Assembly (NCBI GenBank): GCA_034508935.3
Contig: CM067455.1
Location: 12,904,016 to 12,968,015 of the forward strand
DNA: 64,000 bases
Source: Berghia stephanieae
Lineage: Eukaryota; Mollusca; Gastropoda; Nudibranchia; Aeolidiidae
Direction: 5' to 3'
A program made the translations under genes and the position numbers. Under the pieces are notes generated by a model that did no database searches, was not told the origin of the DNA, and saw only the letters and a program-made list of their open reading frames with translations. This document shows, in pieces, positions 33,655 through 44,734 of this stretch; position 1 is the stretch's first letter; every line of letters begins with the position of its first letter.

Positions 33655-33900
33655 CTTGACATCATGTGGCACTGTGGTATGGTCATCACTTCACTTCATA
33701 ACCAAAAGGCACCGATTTCAAAACCCAACTGTACTGCGTGGTGGCCTTGAACAAGTAGTCACTTCTCAGTGGCTCAGTTTGCGGTGGTGAAGCTGTGCCA
33801 AAAAAGTGGTTTATAACTTTTTATCACATTCGCCACAACATTGCTCCAATGATTAGTTAATTTGGAAAAGCTAAGGAAATATATTCGCTTTCATCAGTTT
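33655..33900 (+). mobile_element. Other tRNA-like SINE (SINE-D), diverged
   Basis: CATGTGGCACTGTGGTATGG, CACCGATTTCAAAACCCAAC and TTGAACAAGTAGTCACTTCTC follow the order tRNA head, B-box region and 'CTTGAACAAG..CACTT' body found in many invertebrate SINEs. It is too diverged for a firm family call. Confidence 0.45.
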
Positions 33901-34017
33901 ATATCAGTTGAATAATGAAAAATAGACCGATGACTGACAGTCTAGCACCAATAGAGTAGGAGGAAAAATCTCTCAAAGGTTCCAAAGAATGTGGACGACT
34001 TTGTCCACACTTTCCCG

Positions 34018-34060
34018 GCTCTTCCTTCAGAGTCATAGGCCCATGGAGCCAGAGTTGTCC
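34018..34060 (-). mobile_element. SINE-B 3' fragment
   Basis: CTTCAGAGTCATAGGCCCAT and GGAGCCAGAGTT match the 3' end of the family only. Confidence 0.5.
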
Positions 34061-34837
34061 CTTTCTTAAATCTTTAAAAAAAATTTAACAAATCACATGA
34101 TCTTTACTGGTATTACAATGTGATTATATTTAATATTTTTTTGAAAACATGGGTAATTAAAAGGGGGTCTGGTATTCAGAGAATTAATGCTCTTAATAGT
34201 GATGTGCCAGGTATAGGGAGAAGGGGGGGGGGGGGGGGATGAAGGCGGAGATTTCACTGTGTTACTATCAGTTGCTCAGACAGATGTCCCATTTAGATTA
34301 GATGAGTGATTCCAATGAGTCAGACGGCTGTTGAAACATGTGTCATCCCATTTTGACATGTTATGATTTTTTTTTTTAAAACCCCAATGATTTTGATTTT
34401 TTAATAAAAGAGAAAATGAATGGGGGTAAATTAGAGAGGCCCTGATCTCTGTTTAGATAAGAGGGCCAGGTAATTAGACCAGGTGACTTAAATCTGTCGA
34501 TGCTTTATTCCGCTCTACTCTGATAAAACTTCTTTATTTTTTTTAATGTTTATATTTCAAATTATTGATGATTAAGATGAACAACCCCCCCCCCCCCCCC
34601 CCCACATTGTCAAAAAGTCTCAAACCTGGGACCATGAATTCTCAAGGTTAAAATTTTTTTAACATGTAAAATATATATTTTTCAAATTTTTAAAATGAAT
34701 ATTCCTAACAACCTTTCAAACAAATATTTTAACATAAAACATTTAGGGTTTTTAACACAGAATGTTTGAGTTTGAGGATCAAAATCCTTTTTCAATTTTT
34801 GACTTTGACTGAAGAAAGTTTGAGTCGAAAATATTGT

Positions 34838-35112
34838 AGTAGGTAGTCCTTCAGAACCATTTGGCCTATGAAGCCAGAGTTTATCCCAGTTTCTACAGCG
34901 TGAAATGGACAATAGCAATTGCTTGCTACCCTTTGGGTAGGATGCTAGTCTTTTGCAAAGTACTTTCCATCAGATCTAACAGACCATGCGACCCAATCAC
35001 TGCTGAGTGGACAGGGGTGGGGGGAGGGGGGGTCAGAAAAAGTCTTGACTGCACCCGGGATCTATCTCGGTCCCTTTTATTGTGATGCGAGTGCTCTGCT
35101 AACTGAAAACAT
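34838..35112 (-). mobile_element. SINE-B, antisense near full length
   Basis: Body blocks TCCTTCAGAACC, GTTTATCCCAGTTTCTAC, CTTTTGCAAAGTACTTTCC and GCTGAGTGGACAGG, then on the minus strand a head CAGTTAGCAGAGCACTCGC with GATAGATCCCGGG. A G-rich expansion (35017-35031) lies in the body. Confidence 0.75.
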
Positions 35113-35114
35113 AA

Positions 35115-35720
35115 TGTCAAGTTTTTTTTGTTTTTTTTTGAAGCGCTTATATTTCAATTTTGTTAAATTTTTCTCTCTTTATCAATACATCTAAACATCT
35201 ATCCATCCATATCTCTTTTTATTTTCTCTTTAAAACACTCACATGCTTATCCAAACACACCTAGGCACACACAGACAGACGAAACTTCACAGTGCCCTAC
35301 CTAAAAGCATGCATAAAGCAGGAACACTCTGTGTTACATGCTTGTAGGCAAGAAAAAAAAAAAAAAACCCCAGTGAAATGGGGACAGAGTTTTCCATAAA
35401 TGTTATTCTTTTTACCCACAGTCGCTAAATTTCTAAAATTTGAATTATGAGCTATCCTGCAGATGTTTGAGGAGCTAAGTGTAGATCGAATTCGGGTTAT
35501 TTTTTTCCCCTTCAGATTCAAATTTTTAAATCAACCCTTTTTTAGGAAGACAAAATTTACTCAGAAGTAGAAAGGTCACCAAAGTGATATATTTCATAAA
35601 TTAGTAAGGAAATTGTTATCTATTTTTCATGTAACAATTAAGGATGTTATATTCCATACAAGTGCTTCAGACTGCTCTATCGATAAAGATATCGGTATGA
35701 CAAATTTAGAAGGTACATAT
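35115..35720. other. Unique A+T-rich sequence
   Basis: No gene recognised. A-run at 35351-35367. Confidence 0.5.
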
Positions 35721-35722
35721 TA

Positions 35723-36377
35723 CAGTGCAACCCCTGGGTGGGGATCCTGACCTCCCATAGCGGGCAGGGAGGTACATACTGTGTCTTCTATCCCCTTATA
35801 TCTGTTTTCCAACATGCTTTCTGTCTTTGTCTCGGAATGAGATTACTTGGTTTTTGTCCTAGCTGGGAGGGAAACAGTCAAATGCATAGTTATTGTTTTG
35901 GGAGATGATATTTTTTCCTTGTAAATCATCTCTCTGTTATGTATTATTATTTTTATTTTGAATGTATAATATAAGCATTTGAGTGTATTCCTCTTTGTTG
36001 GATTTTATGCTTGTGTCTGAATGAGACTTGTAGGTGATTTCAAACTAAGTACATTGGTAGTATGCTCTTGGAATTTACATCTGATCCCTATTTGTTCTCA
36101 GTTCCCCTTTGTCTTACTTTTTCTTGGGTGCTTTAATTGTAATTCTAGAACTTTTTACTATCCCATTTTCTTCCTTTTTACTGGCGCTGATATAACCTAA
36201 ATGTGTTGCAAGCGCCGTAAAACCCTTAAAAACAAAAAAAAAAACAGTGCAACCCCTGGATAACGACATTGCCCAGGACCATAAAATTATGTCGCTATCC
36301 ACAGGAGTGTCGTTACGTTATTCTGGGTTTTTCAAGATTGTGGAAAAAGGGGGTGTATGAGACACATGAACTAGTGA
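35723..36377 (+). mobile_element. pogo-like element end, split by a LINE
   Basis: TA then CAGTGCAACCCCTGG (35723-35737) resumes at 36245 as CAGTGCAACCCCTGGATAAC and GACATTGCCCAGGACC. It matches the terminal repeats of the element at 51001-51839. The right half is missing; MITE-D sequence follows. Confidence 0.7.
35738..36243 (+). mobile_element. 5'-truncated LINE 3' end with 16 bp target duplication
   Basis: Flanked by ACAGTGCAACCCCTGG on both sides (35722-35737, 36244-36259). The insert starts with R1 blocks (GGCAGGGAGGTACATACTG, TCGGAATGAGATTACTTGG, GGAAACAGTCAAATGC) and ends with the hairpin tail GGCGCT (36183-36188) / AGCGCC (36211-36216), TAAAACCCTTAAAAACAAAA. This ties R1 and the hairpin tail into one retroelement 3' UTR. 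Confidence 0.85.
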
Positions 36378-36391
36378 ATTTTTAAAAAATG

Positions 36392-36532
36392 ATTACCAAA
36401 AGGGTATTAATTTGGAAAATTAATTTCACTCCTTTCCTCCTTCCCCATGCCTGTGAAATTCCTACTTTTTGTCTCAAATTCCTATTTTCAGGCGTTCTGA
36501 TTCCACTTTTGTAATGTGAAGGGTTGGCAGGT
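36392..36532 (-). mobile_element. MITE-D partial copy 4
   Basis: Right part only: ACCAAAAGGGTATTAATTTG, CACTCCTTTCCTCC, TTTGTCTCAAATTCCTATTT and the end GAAGGGTTGGCAGGT. Confidence 0.7.
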
Positions 36533-37205
36533 CTGCATTTAGGAATGACTTTTTATGAATTATCTGATCTCCACACAATCTTATCCTGTCCTTATCTGCA
36601 AAAGTAATGAAAATAATCTCTGACTCAGCAATGTGGTGTCTTGTCAGAAATTCAAGCATTGTTGAGCATGGTCAGTGACTGGATTATTAACAATGATTGC
36701 ACAATACAATGATGGTCCCAGCATTGTGACCTCGGGTAAGGCCCTCAACTCAAATTTGGATGACTATTCTAACAGCAGTGATGGTACAAAATGGATGTCT
36801 TGTAGGTGAGCTGTACTGAATGAAATGGAATTTTGGTTCCATATAGGCTGCTGAGGAGAACAAAAATAAGTATTGTGAACTCCCTCCTCACCGACCATTT
36901 TCAAGATTTATACTGAAATGTCATTCAGATTCAGACCCAACACACAAATTGAATTTTTAAACTCGAATTTAAAAGCAATAAGCACATGCTGTACATAATT
37001 TTTAAAAATCCAAAACAAGCTCTACTACTACTACACATTAAGTTTTTGTAAATATAACAGATTTTTCTCTTTTAAAAGAAATGTTGTTTGTGTCCTCACG
37101 AATATGGCTATTTTCATATAGCTGGTGAGGATTGGGTTAATGATAGTAATACTGAATATGCTCTATATTAATATAAACATTCTTAATTATCATTTATCCT
37201 TTTAT
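36533..37205. other. Unique sequence, possible diverged SINE
   Basis: Around 36700-36900, text such as TGTGACCTCGGGTAAGGCCC and CCATATAGGCTGCTG resembles a SINE body but lacks clear boxes. No gene recognised. Confidence 0.35.
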
Positions 37206-37206
37206 A

Positions 37207-37207
<1 letters not shown>

Positions 37208-37271
<64 letters not shown>
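37208..37271. repeat. (TA)n then (GATA)n
   Basis: About 18 TA units followed by seven GATA units. Confidence 0.95.
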
Positions 37272-37272
<1 letters not shown>

Positions 37273-37736
37273 TAGTATTATATAAATAAGGCTGGAAAGG
37301 GAGATCACTCTATTCCAGATTGTATCAACAAAAAGGACTTTTGTATTAAACGTGCATGCTTAGGTCTATAATTAGCCATTTGTCTTGAATTGCAAATAGA
37401 TAAAGGAAGGTGGGATCGAGTGCATGTGTGTGTGTGTGTGAGGATATATGACATGGTCTACAGATCATCATAATGATTATAGTGTGTATTTCTTTGGTAC
37501 TAGACACACACACACACAAACGCAGACGTGCACACACATGCCATGCGCATTCACAACTACATACACAGGTGCCGTCAGTTATAAATAGCCCGTGACATTT
37601 GAAAGGGGACGAGGAACAGTCTAATTAAAGCCAACCCATATTTAAACTTCTCAGCTTTTGACTTTTTCAAGAGTTAATTTTGGCTTTATGTGTGTCTGTC
37701 TTGCTGATGTTTGTCTCTCCTTTGTCTGTCTGCCTC

Positions 37737-37846
37737 TCTATCTCTCTTTTTCTCTCTCTTCCCCTCTCTCTCTTTCTCTCTCTTCCCCTCTCTCTCTTTC
37801 TCTCTCCTCTCTTCTCCCTCTCTCTCTTTCTCTCTCTCTCTCTTCT

Positions 37847-37881
<35 letters not shown>

Positions 37882-37939
37882 CCTCTCTCTCTCTCTCTCT
37901 CTCTCCTCCTCTCCTCTCTCTCTCTCTCTCTCTCTCCTC

Positions 37940-37988
<49 letters not shown>

Positions 37989-38094
37989 CCTCCTCTCTCT
38001 CTCCTCCCTCCCTCTCTCTCTCATCTCTCCCTCCCTCTCTCTTTCTCTCTCCTCCCTCCTCTCTTTCTCTCTACTCTCCCTCTCTTTCCTCTCT

Positions 38095-38130
<36 letters not shown>
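37737..38130. repeat. (CT)n compound array, about 390 bp
   Basis: CT repeats with CCT, CCCT and CTTT variants. Frames up to 190 codons on three frames are repeat translations. Confidence 0.95.
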
Positions 38131-38136
<6 letters not shown>

Positions 38137-38440
38137 CTTACTCCCCCTTCTCCCCTCCCTCCCTGCTTCCCTGCCCCTTTTTTTTATTTCTTCTGCTGCC
38201 GCCACTGAAATTACCCAATTTGTGTAAAAGGGGCATTAGACTACAGTTTTGACATCTTCATTGAACGCTAGATGGTGTGGTGTCGGTACTCAACGAAAAT
38301 CTTGTGAACCCTTGTCAAGGGGAATAATGCTTTAAAAAGGTTGATTTCATTCATTTATCTGTACTAGATTTGCTTTCTCCTTAATAGTTTGTGTGTGTTT
38401 TATTTTTAGTTATTTATTTTTGTCCTTTTTATATATAGAA

Positions 38441-38468
<28 letters not shown>
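38441..38468. repeat. Poly(G), 28 nt
   Basis: Uninterrupted G run. Confidence 0.9.
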
Positions 38469-38471
<3 letters not shown>

Positions 38472-38474
38472 GTT

Positions 38475-39485
38475 TTGGTTGATTGTTTTGTTTTTGTTTT
38501 TGTTTTCCTGTTATTTTAATATTGTTTTTTTCCATCGTATTAAAAGAAATTATTTTTTCCTTCTTCTCATCAAAATAGAAGTTAATTTCCATCAACCATC
38601 TTTCCAGGAGGGAGAGAGAGAGGGATTATTAATGTAAGATAAGTGTTACATAATGCCTTCTTTTGTTTCTCAACTGAAGTGGCCTACATTGCCTCACCTC
38701 ATTTATCACAACCACTATCTCCCTACCTGTCCTAAGACCCGATACCACTATATTATTATAAATAGGTTGTGATATATCTACAGGTATTATTATTATTATA
38801 TTATTATCATTGTTACTTTTATTATTGTTGTTATTATTTTTATTATGACTATACGGTAAAGAAATGAAAGAAAACCTTTTCTAAATTGGTCTAATTTGTT
38901 TTTGTTTTTGTTTTTCTTTTAAGAACCAACTATCATCATTCATGCCTCAAATTTGCACCTCTTGTTTCTTCTCTTTCTTTCTTTTTTTTTTTTTTTAAAT
39001 TTCCTTTTTTAAAAGTAGGCTGGTCTGTAATTCTATCACCTTCCTTTTTCTTTTAAATGGCGCTAATGTAGTCATAAAACTTGAAAATCACTTTATAGCT
39101 TTTTAAAAAAAACCTTATGATTATTTATTTATTTTTTTTATATTATCTTTCCTTTACTGCTGCTGGTGGATGTCATTGAAAATTTAGCAAATGTGTAAAA
39201 TTTCTTATAGGAATAAAATAAAGAAACATGGACATTTTAATTATGCATGTACATGGTTTCACCATACTAAAAGCTCTTAAGAATGTTTTGTTTATTCACC
39301 CAGCAGGCCATACATGAACATGTCTGAAATTCTATTTCATACTAGACAGCCTTTTTTTTTTTTACAAGCACAATCTCCACCACTGCCTCTATCCAGGTAT
39401 TTTTGATGCCAGAGTCTAATAAGGTAATAATATGTGTAAAGTGCCTTTCCTAGGTGCACTACAATTATCCCTATTGGAACCAGTT
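38475..39485. other. Unique A+T-rich sequence with one tail relic
   Basis: TTAAATGGCGCTAATGTAGTC near 39053 is a decayed hairpin-tail relic. No gene recognised. Confidence 0.45.
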
Positions 39486-39625
39486 CCCCTTTGTCTTACC
39501 TTTTCTTGGGTGCTTTAATTAATTGCAATGCTAGACCTTTTTACTATCCCATTTTCTTCCTTTTTACTGGCGCTGATATGACCTTAATGCGTTGCAAGCG
39601 CCGTAAAACCCTTCAAACAAACAAA
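39486..39625 (+). mobile_element. Hairpin-tailed LINE 3' end
   Basis: TTCCCCTTTGTCTTACCTTT, CTATCCCATTTTCTTCC, the stem GGCGCT (39569-39574) / AGCGCC (39597-39602), and TAAAACCCTTCAAACAAACAAA. Only the last 140 bp is present. Confidence 0.75.
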
Positions 39626-40810
39626 GAATTATCTGTTTGAAATGATTTTAAGATTAATGAAATTTAGTTCAGTTTGGTTATATATCTCTTAATAACACCA
39701 TTTTCAATATATGTTGTTTTTTCTTCTTTAAATCTATAAATTCCTATTGTATCTTTGTCAGTGGCAGGTCTGTAGAAAAGATGATAGTGATAGATAGATA
39801 ATGTGTATGTCCAGTCTGGCATTTGTGATGCTCTCGTTTTCCGACAAGCATTATGTGTGGAATGTCTGGTTTGCAAGAGAATGCAATGATGTAGAGACCT
39901 AATAACAAATGTAAGTGTAATGTGGATATGCAAAATGAAAACCGAAGAATTTATAAATTTTGTTTATATACAAATAAATACCGAAAAATATTTGTGGTTC
40001 AGGTTAATTTCCTCTTTATAAATTGAAAGAATAAATGAAACGAAGAGGGCAATTAATGGTTTTGACAGAGGTAAAAATCTTTCTAAATTTGGGAAAGAAA
40101 GCATTTGTGAAGGCAATCAGGGTATCTATCAAATTTTAATATTATTATTACTACATACGATAGTGGTAAACGTCCCTCCTCATTTTCCCCCAATACATTC
40201 CACATACATAATATGGCATGACCTACCTGTTCGTATCAAGCTTTTGAGTAATATTGAGACTTTCAAGATGCTTTATAGACTATCACGAAAATGCTGTATT
40301 TTAAAAAAATGTTTACTTGGGATAAGCACATAGACAGTAATAATACTCAGGCGGTTTACTTGAAGAAGCTTGAAAACACAACACTTTTTTCTCTTTTTGC
40401 CCAGATTGTTTTTACTTTTTGGTTTGTTCTGCCAGGGGTTTTCATCATTATATAATGTTTATCACCCAATCTCACCCCCCCCCCCCCCCCCCCCAGCTTT
40501 TTTTTTCCAGTTCTCAAAGAAGACTTCAATGCCGATCAAAATGATAAAGATTGAGCTGTGAGTGTTGTATAGTAATAGTAAGATTTTGTTTGAGATTTGC
40601 ATGCTTTTCAGGTGTTGTGCTTGTTATCGTTAGTTTTAAAAAAATAAAGGGAGGGAAAAAGGGGTGATTGAAAGAGTGGTTTTATGAAACGTGTCTGGTT
40701 TTTCCATCGTTATATGGCCTCACACTCAATGATACCTAAAATAAAGTTTACTTTTCAATTTAGCTCATCGCGGGGGAAATCTTCCAGGATTGGGAAAAAC
40801 CACTCCTTAT
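39626..40810. other. Unique A+T-rich sequence
   Basis: A 20-nt C run near 40476 and nothing else recognised. Confidence 0.5.
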
Positions 40811-40814
40811 TTGT

Positions 40815-41120
40815 GCGGCTATGTGGTCTAGTGGTATGACACTCGCTTTCGGATCGGAAGGTCCTGGGTTCGAGCCTCGCTCGGCACAATAGTTGAGTCC
40901 TTGGAAAAGGCTCTTTACTCACATTGTCTCACCATACTCCGGTGTAAAATGAGTACCTGGCCGATAACAGCGTTGTCTCTGTTGGAAAAAATTGTAATAT
41001 CGCCTAACAGGCATTTTATCTCGTCCTACATGTTACGTGGTGCTGTTGGTCAGGGACCCCTTGCAAAGCGCTTTGAGCACGTTTAGTGGATATTGCACTA
41101 CCTAAAAGCTCTTTTTTTTC
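40815..41120 (+). mobile_element. SINE-A, full-length
   Basis: Head GCGGCTATGTGGTCTAGTGG (A box), CGCTTTCGGATCGGAAGGTC and GGGTTCGAGCC (B box). The loop TTTCGGA would carry anticodon TCG, and the text closely follows animal tRNA-Arg(TCG) (ACTTCGGATCAGAAGAT). The body continues with AGTCCTTGGAAAAGGCTC, TCTCACCATACTCCGGTG and AATATCGCCTAACAGGC, and the tail is GCAAAGCGCTTTGAGCACG then TGGATATTGCAC. The end is T-rich. Transcription would use the internal pol III boxes. Confidence 0.9.
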
Positions 41121-41133
41121 TTCTTTCTTTTTT

Positions 41134-41555
41134 AAATGATTTTGTCAATTTCTTATTTTCTCGACTCCGCAATGGTATACTCAGGACTAAATTTTTAAAG
41201 AAAAAATATATAAAAACAAGTATGCTATATATGTGGTCTAGTGGTATGACACTCACTTTCGGATCGGAAGGTCCTGGGTTCGAGCCTCGCTAGGCGCAAT
41301 AGTTGAGTCCTTGGAAAAGGCTCTTTACTCACATTCTCTCACCGTACTTGTAAAATGAGTACCTGGCTGATAACTGTTGTCTCTGTCGGAAAAAAATTGA
41401 AATAATCGCCTAACAGGCATCATGTCTCGTCATTCATGTTACGTGGTGCTGTTGGCCAGCGACGGGACCCCTTGCAAAGCGCTTTGAGCACGTTTAGTGG
41501 ATATTGCACTATCTAAAATGATTTTGTCAATTTCTTATTTTCTCGACTCCGCAAT
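41134..41555 (+). repeat. Tandem copy of SINE-A plus flank
   Basis: The flank AATGATTTTGTCAATTTCTT and ATTTTCTCGACTCCGCAAT occurs after each of two consecutive SINE-A copies (41134-41173 and 41515-41554). The SINEs are offset by 410 bp. A tandem duplication with a 30 bp deletion at the second SINE's T-rich end explains this. Confidence 0.8.
41228..41520 (+). mobile_element. SINE-A, second tandem copy
   Basis: Same head and boxes as the previous copy, with small indels in the body (TACTTGTAAAATGAG, GATAACTGTTGTC). It arose by duplication rather than by a separate insertion. Confidence 0.85.
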
Positions 41556-41559
41556 TGAT

Positions 41560-41640
41560 CCAAACCAGTCGCTCAACTTGTGAAGCGATCACTCTACCAA
41601 TTGATCTCTTTGGACCCCAGAGTTTATTGGAGTATTGTAT
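41560..41640 (-). mobile_element. SINE-B head, antisense
   Basis: Minus strand: AGAGATCAATTGGTAGAGTG (A box) and CGCTTCACAAGTTGAGCG (loop with CAC), then a weak B-box region. Confidence 0.55.
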
Positions 41641-43190
41641 GTAAAGTGCATTACCCAAGTATGCAATGTCACCCTTGTTTTTGCAAATATTATGTCACCC
41701 GTCCGGCTTCTGACAGTGCTCAATATCTTCCGACTCTGCTATAAAATACTATACTCCTTGGCTCCTCCCTATCGCCAAAAAAAAAACAAAAAAAAAAACA
41801 ATTCTTTATTTTAAAGATTTGTTTTAATTATTCATGTATATATCAGTATCAGTTAACATATTTGAATGTACTTTTGTGCACATGTGTATGCTTATCCTCA
41901 CACTACACAGCAGTAGCTATAAAATCAACTGCTTAAGCACTGCTTCGTGTGTTAATGTTAATGCTGTGTACAAGTAGAAGTATGATGAATCATAGCGTGT
42001 CATTTGTCTGTGTCATGGTGACCGGTTGACTCCTGGCATTTCATTATCCTACTATTGTAACACACTGTGTTTCTTGCTTCTTTTTTTTTTCTTTTTTTTT
42101 TTTAAATTGCATTTTTTTTTCTAATATGGTGATTAGGGTAGCACTAGCAGAAAAGAAAAAAAAAATGGGACCGGAAATCTAGCCTAGCATTGGTAGAGAG
42201 AGAGACGTGATGAATAGAAAGTTCACGGCTCGAACCTTGGCAGTTGTGAATGAGTCAAGTGTGGTTCAGTGGTAGGTTGGTTTATCTTGTAACAAATAAT
42301 ATCAAGCAAATCTCGGGTTAAGTCTCCACACGTTTCCCTAATCAACTCGAGTGTGAAAACAAGTATGTGGCTATGTGTAGTGATGACATTTCTGTTAATC
42401 AAAGTTTCATATAATTATTCTAGTACTAGCATTATTACTATTTACATCATCATCGTCGTCATTACCAATCAAAACTTCTTCAAAAGATTTGATTCAATTG
42501 ATTCAATCTTTTCAGATAAACACAGTTACAAAATTTGTCCTTTGCTCGTTTCACTTTAGGACGTAGATGATGATTATATACTGAGACTACCTGCAACAAC
42601 AAAGTAAACCAGACCAACGACACTTGAAAGTCATGCGACTCCAACAAGCACCAAGGAAATATAAACTCCTGACAGCCGGAGGATACTTTGGGTGAAAGTA
42701 ATTATAAAGAGTTTGACTTATTGAAAATAATATAAATGTCCAAATTTGAATTCAAACCATCAAAAAACTCCATTAACCCTCTCCTTACCAACTATAGGAA
42801 AATCGTCACATTCGTTACGATACAACCAACACTTCTTATTCAAATTTCTCTTGCACAATCATAAAATTTAAAGAAAATGAACAGTGTGTTGTAGAGCATG
42901 TTTTGCTAAAGAAATTATTTATCGCAAGAACTTACTGCTACTAACAACAACAAAAAAAGCTACAGGGTTTTGAGTATTCCCATTATTATTAGTCTCTTCT
43001 AGACCAGCCAATAATCTTTTTTTTTGTGTTCATCCATTAAAGAAAGATTATTGTAGTTAGTTAAGAGTTAATTTAACACAACTCTGGCTTTTGTGATTAT
43101 AAGAAGAGGTGATTTGCTCAAGGTCTCACTGCATGGAAGGTGGGACAAACGTTTTAAATCCAGGTTTCCCCATATTTGCAATTGGATCGT
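41641..43190. other. Unique sequence, one weak tRNA-like spot
   Basis: AAGTGTGGTTCAGTGGTAGG with ATCTCGGGTTAAGTC near 42258-42330 looks tRNA-like but folds poorly by eye. No gene recognised. Confidence 0.35.
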
Positions 43191-43194
43191 AAGA

Positions 43195-43435
43195 CAGACC
43201 TGCCTACTTGAAATTGGGAAAATCTGTAGTTTCCAAGGGTAATAATAATAATAATATAATTGACATTTTAACTACCTTTAAAAATGAACATACTGTCCTC
43301 GATACGTTGAAATTATACTTTAAACTCCATTATATACCAAACCCTGGCACCAGATGTTTTATTGAAATAAAGATCTTTATCTAGTACTCGGTTTAAAACA
43401 AAAAAAATTCATAATATTACGTAGTTGTAGGCATA
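43195..43435 (+). mobile_element. MITE-C copy 3
   Basis: CAGACCTGCCTACTTGAAAT left end. TTTCCAAGGGTAATAATAAT shows a TAA microsatellite at the same internal site where copy 1 has a G run. The right end is unclear. Confidence 0.6.
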
Positions 43436-43756
43436 TGTGCGTAATATCACTGATTCTAATTTAGTGTAAAGACGCTGGGATTTTATTTTATAAAGGCGGA
43501 AAATATCCTCCCTAACCTACAGCTCTTTCTTATTAAAATGGCACACCTTTGGGAGCCTCAATAAATTTGTCATACAAAATGTGAAGTGGTTAACCCTTTC
43601 CTTACCAGCCATTTTCAGAATTTTACCCAAAACTTCACACCCACCCAACACAAAAACAGACATTTCTTACGCAAACAGAAAAGCAACAAGCACATTCTAT
43701 ACATAATATTGTTCGATAATATGGGCTCTATTACAGAATGTCAAGTTTTTATAGCT

Positions 43757-43948
43757 ATAGATAGTATGCGCTTGGCTAAGAAGCTCATAACACTGCCATC
43801 CGGAAGTATAATGACGAACACACAAAACTGTGTGTATCCATGAACGTTTATAGTCTGGTTAATACAGTTTGGGAGCATTACTCATAAACGCGGATGGCAA
43901 AAAACAATAACAAAGACCTGAGTGACGTCAACTAAGAACTATTTATAG
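43757..43948 (+). mobile_element. MITE-A copy 7
   Basis: ATAGATAGTATGCGCTTGGC start, all internal blocks in order, end ACTATTTATAG. Confidence 0.8.
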
Positions 43949-44652
43949 CAAAAAGAAATGAAATCTGGATGAGATAAGTTGACGGCTGCATTGTATCAAA
44001 TGTGACGATTTTCCAATAGGTGGTGAGGAGAGGGTTAAATAGAGGAGAAAAGAAACTTTTGTTTGAGGCGGTGTAACATATAGAGTGCAATTAAACGAAT
44101 TGAATCGTAAAAAGCTTTCCCTCAAGAAAAATTCCTAACCTGACCCCATATTTTTTTCCTTCTAAAGTCATATTGGTACGTTGTAATGGTGAAGATTAAA
44201 TTTTATTGGGCTGCTTAGTTTAGCCCGCTTCAGATAACCCTGAAATGGAAATAGGTTTTCAATAAAGTGGATAACTGTAACGCCACTCTCTCTCTCTAGA
44301 TCTACTTCATTTATCTCTATGACGATACGAATACGAAACTTGACACGTTTGACCTCACACCCTGCTTGAATGAAAACGTTTTTATGGATTAAATGTTTGA
44401 TAAATGTCTATTGACTTTGGATAAGATAAATCTCTGATAAGATAAAAAAAAAATTTCTTTCTTTTGATCCTGGTGGGTTTATCTTAAGTACATCGTGGTG
44501 CGATTATACAGTTGAGCTTGCATTTGCATACAACGGCATCTCCACCCCCCCCTCTCCCTCTTTATTTCTGTCTCGAACCCTATTTTTAAAAAACAGTGAA
44601 AATTGATCTTAAACTCACATAAATACACGTATACAGTAATCGATATTTTTAG

Positions 44653-44731
44653 AATTAACTCTCTCGAGTTCACCCTCATTGAAAATCGAATAAATTTGTT
44701 CGATTTTCCATGCATAGGAACTCGAGTTAAA
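44653..44731. repeat. Nested inverted repeat (hairpin)
   Basis: Inner stem GAAAATCGAA (44681-44690) / TTCGATTTTC (44699-44708) with an 8 nt loop. The outer arms AACTC..GAGTTC and GAACTCGAGTT also pair. It could be a tiny fold-back element. Confidence 0.6.
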
Positions 44732-44734
44732 AGG

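Noticed and set aside
37658-38252. Long open frames of 150-190 codons on both strands
   Set aside because: They read Ser-Leu, Pro-Leu or Arg-Glu repeats and lie wholly on a CT array, so they are not genes. The same holds at 13.5, 22.1, 28.1, 47.0 and 56.4 kb.
40815-40885. Functional tRNA-Arg gene
   Set aside because: The head is followed by a conserved SINE body in about ten copies, and the acceptor stem does not close.
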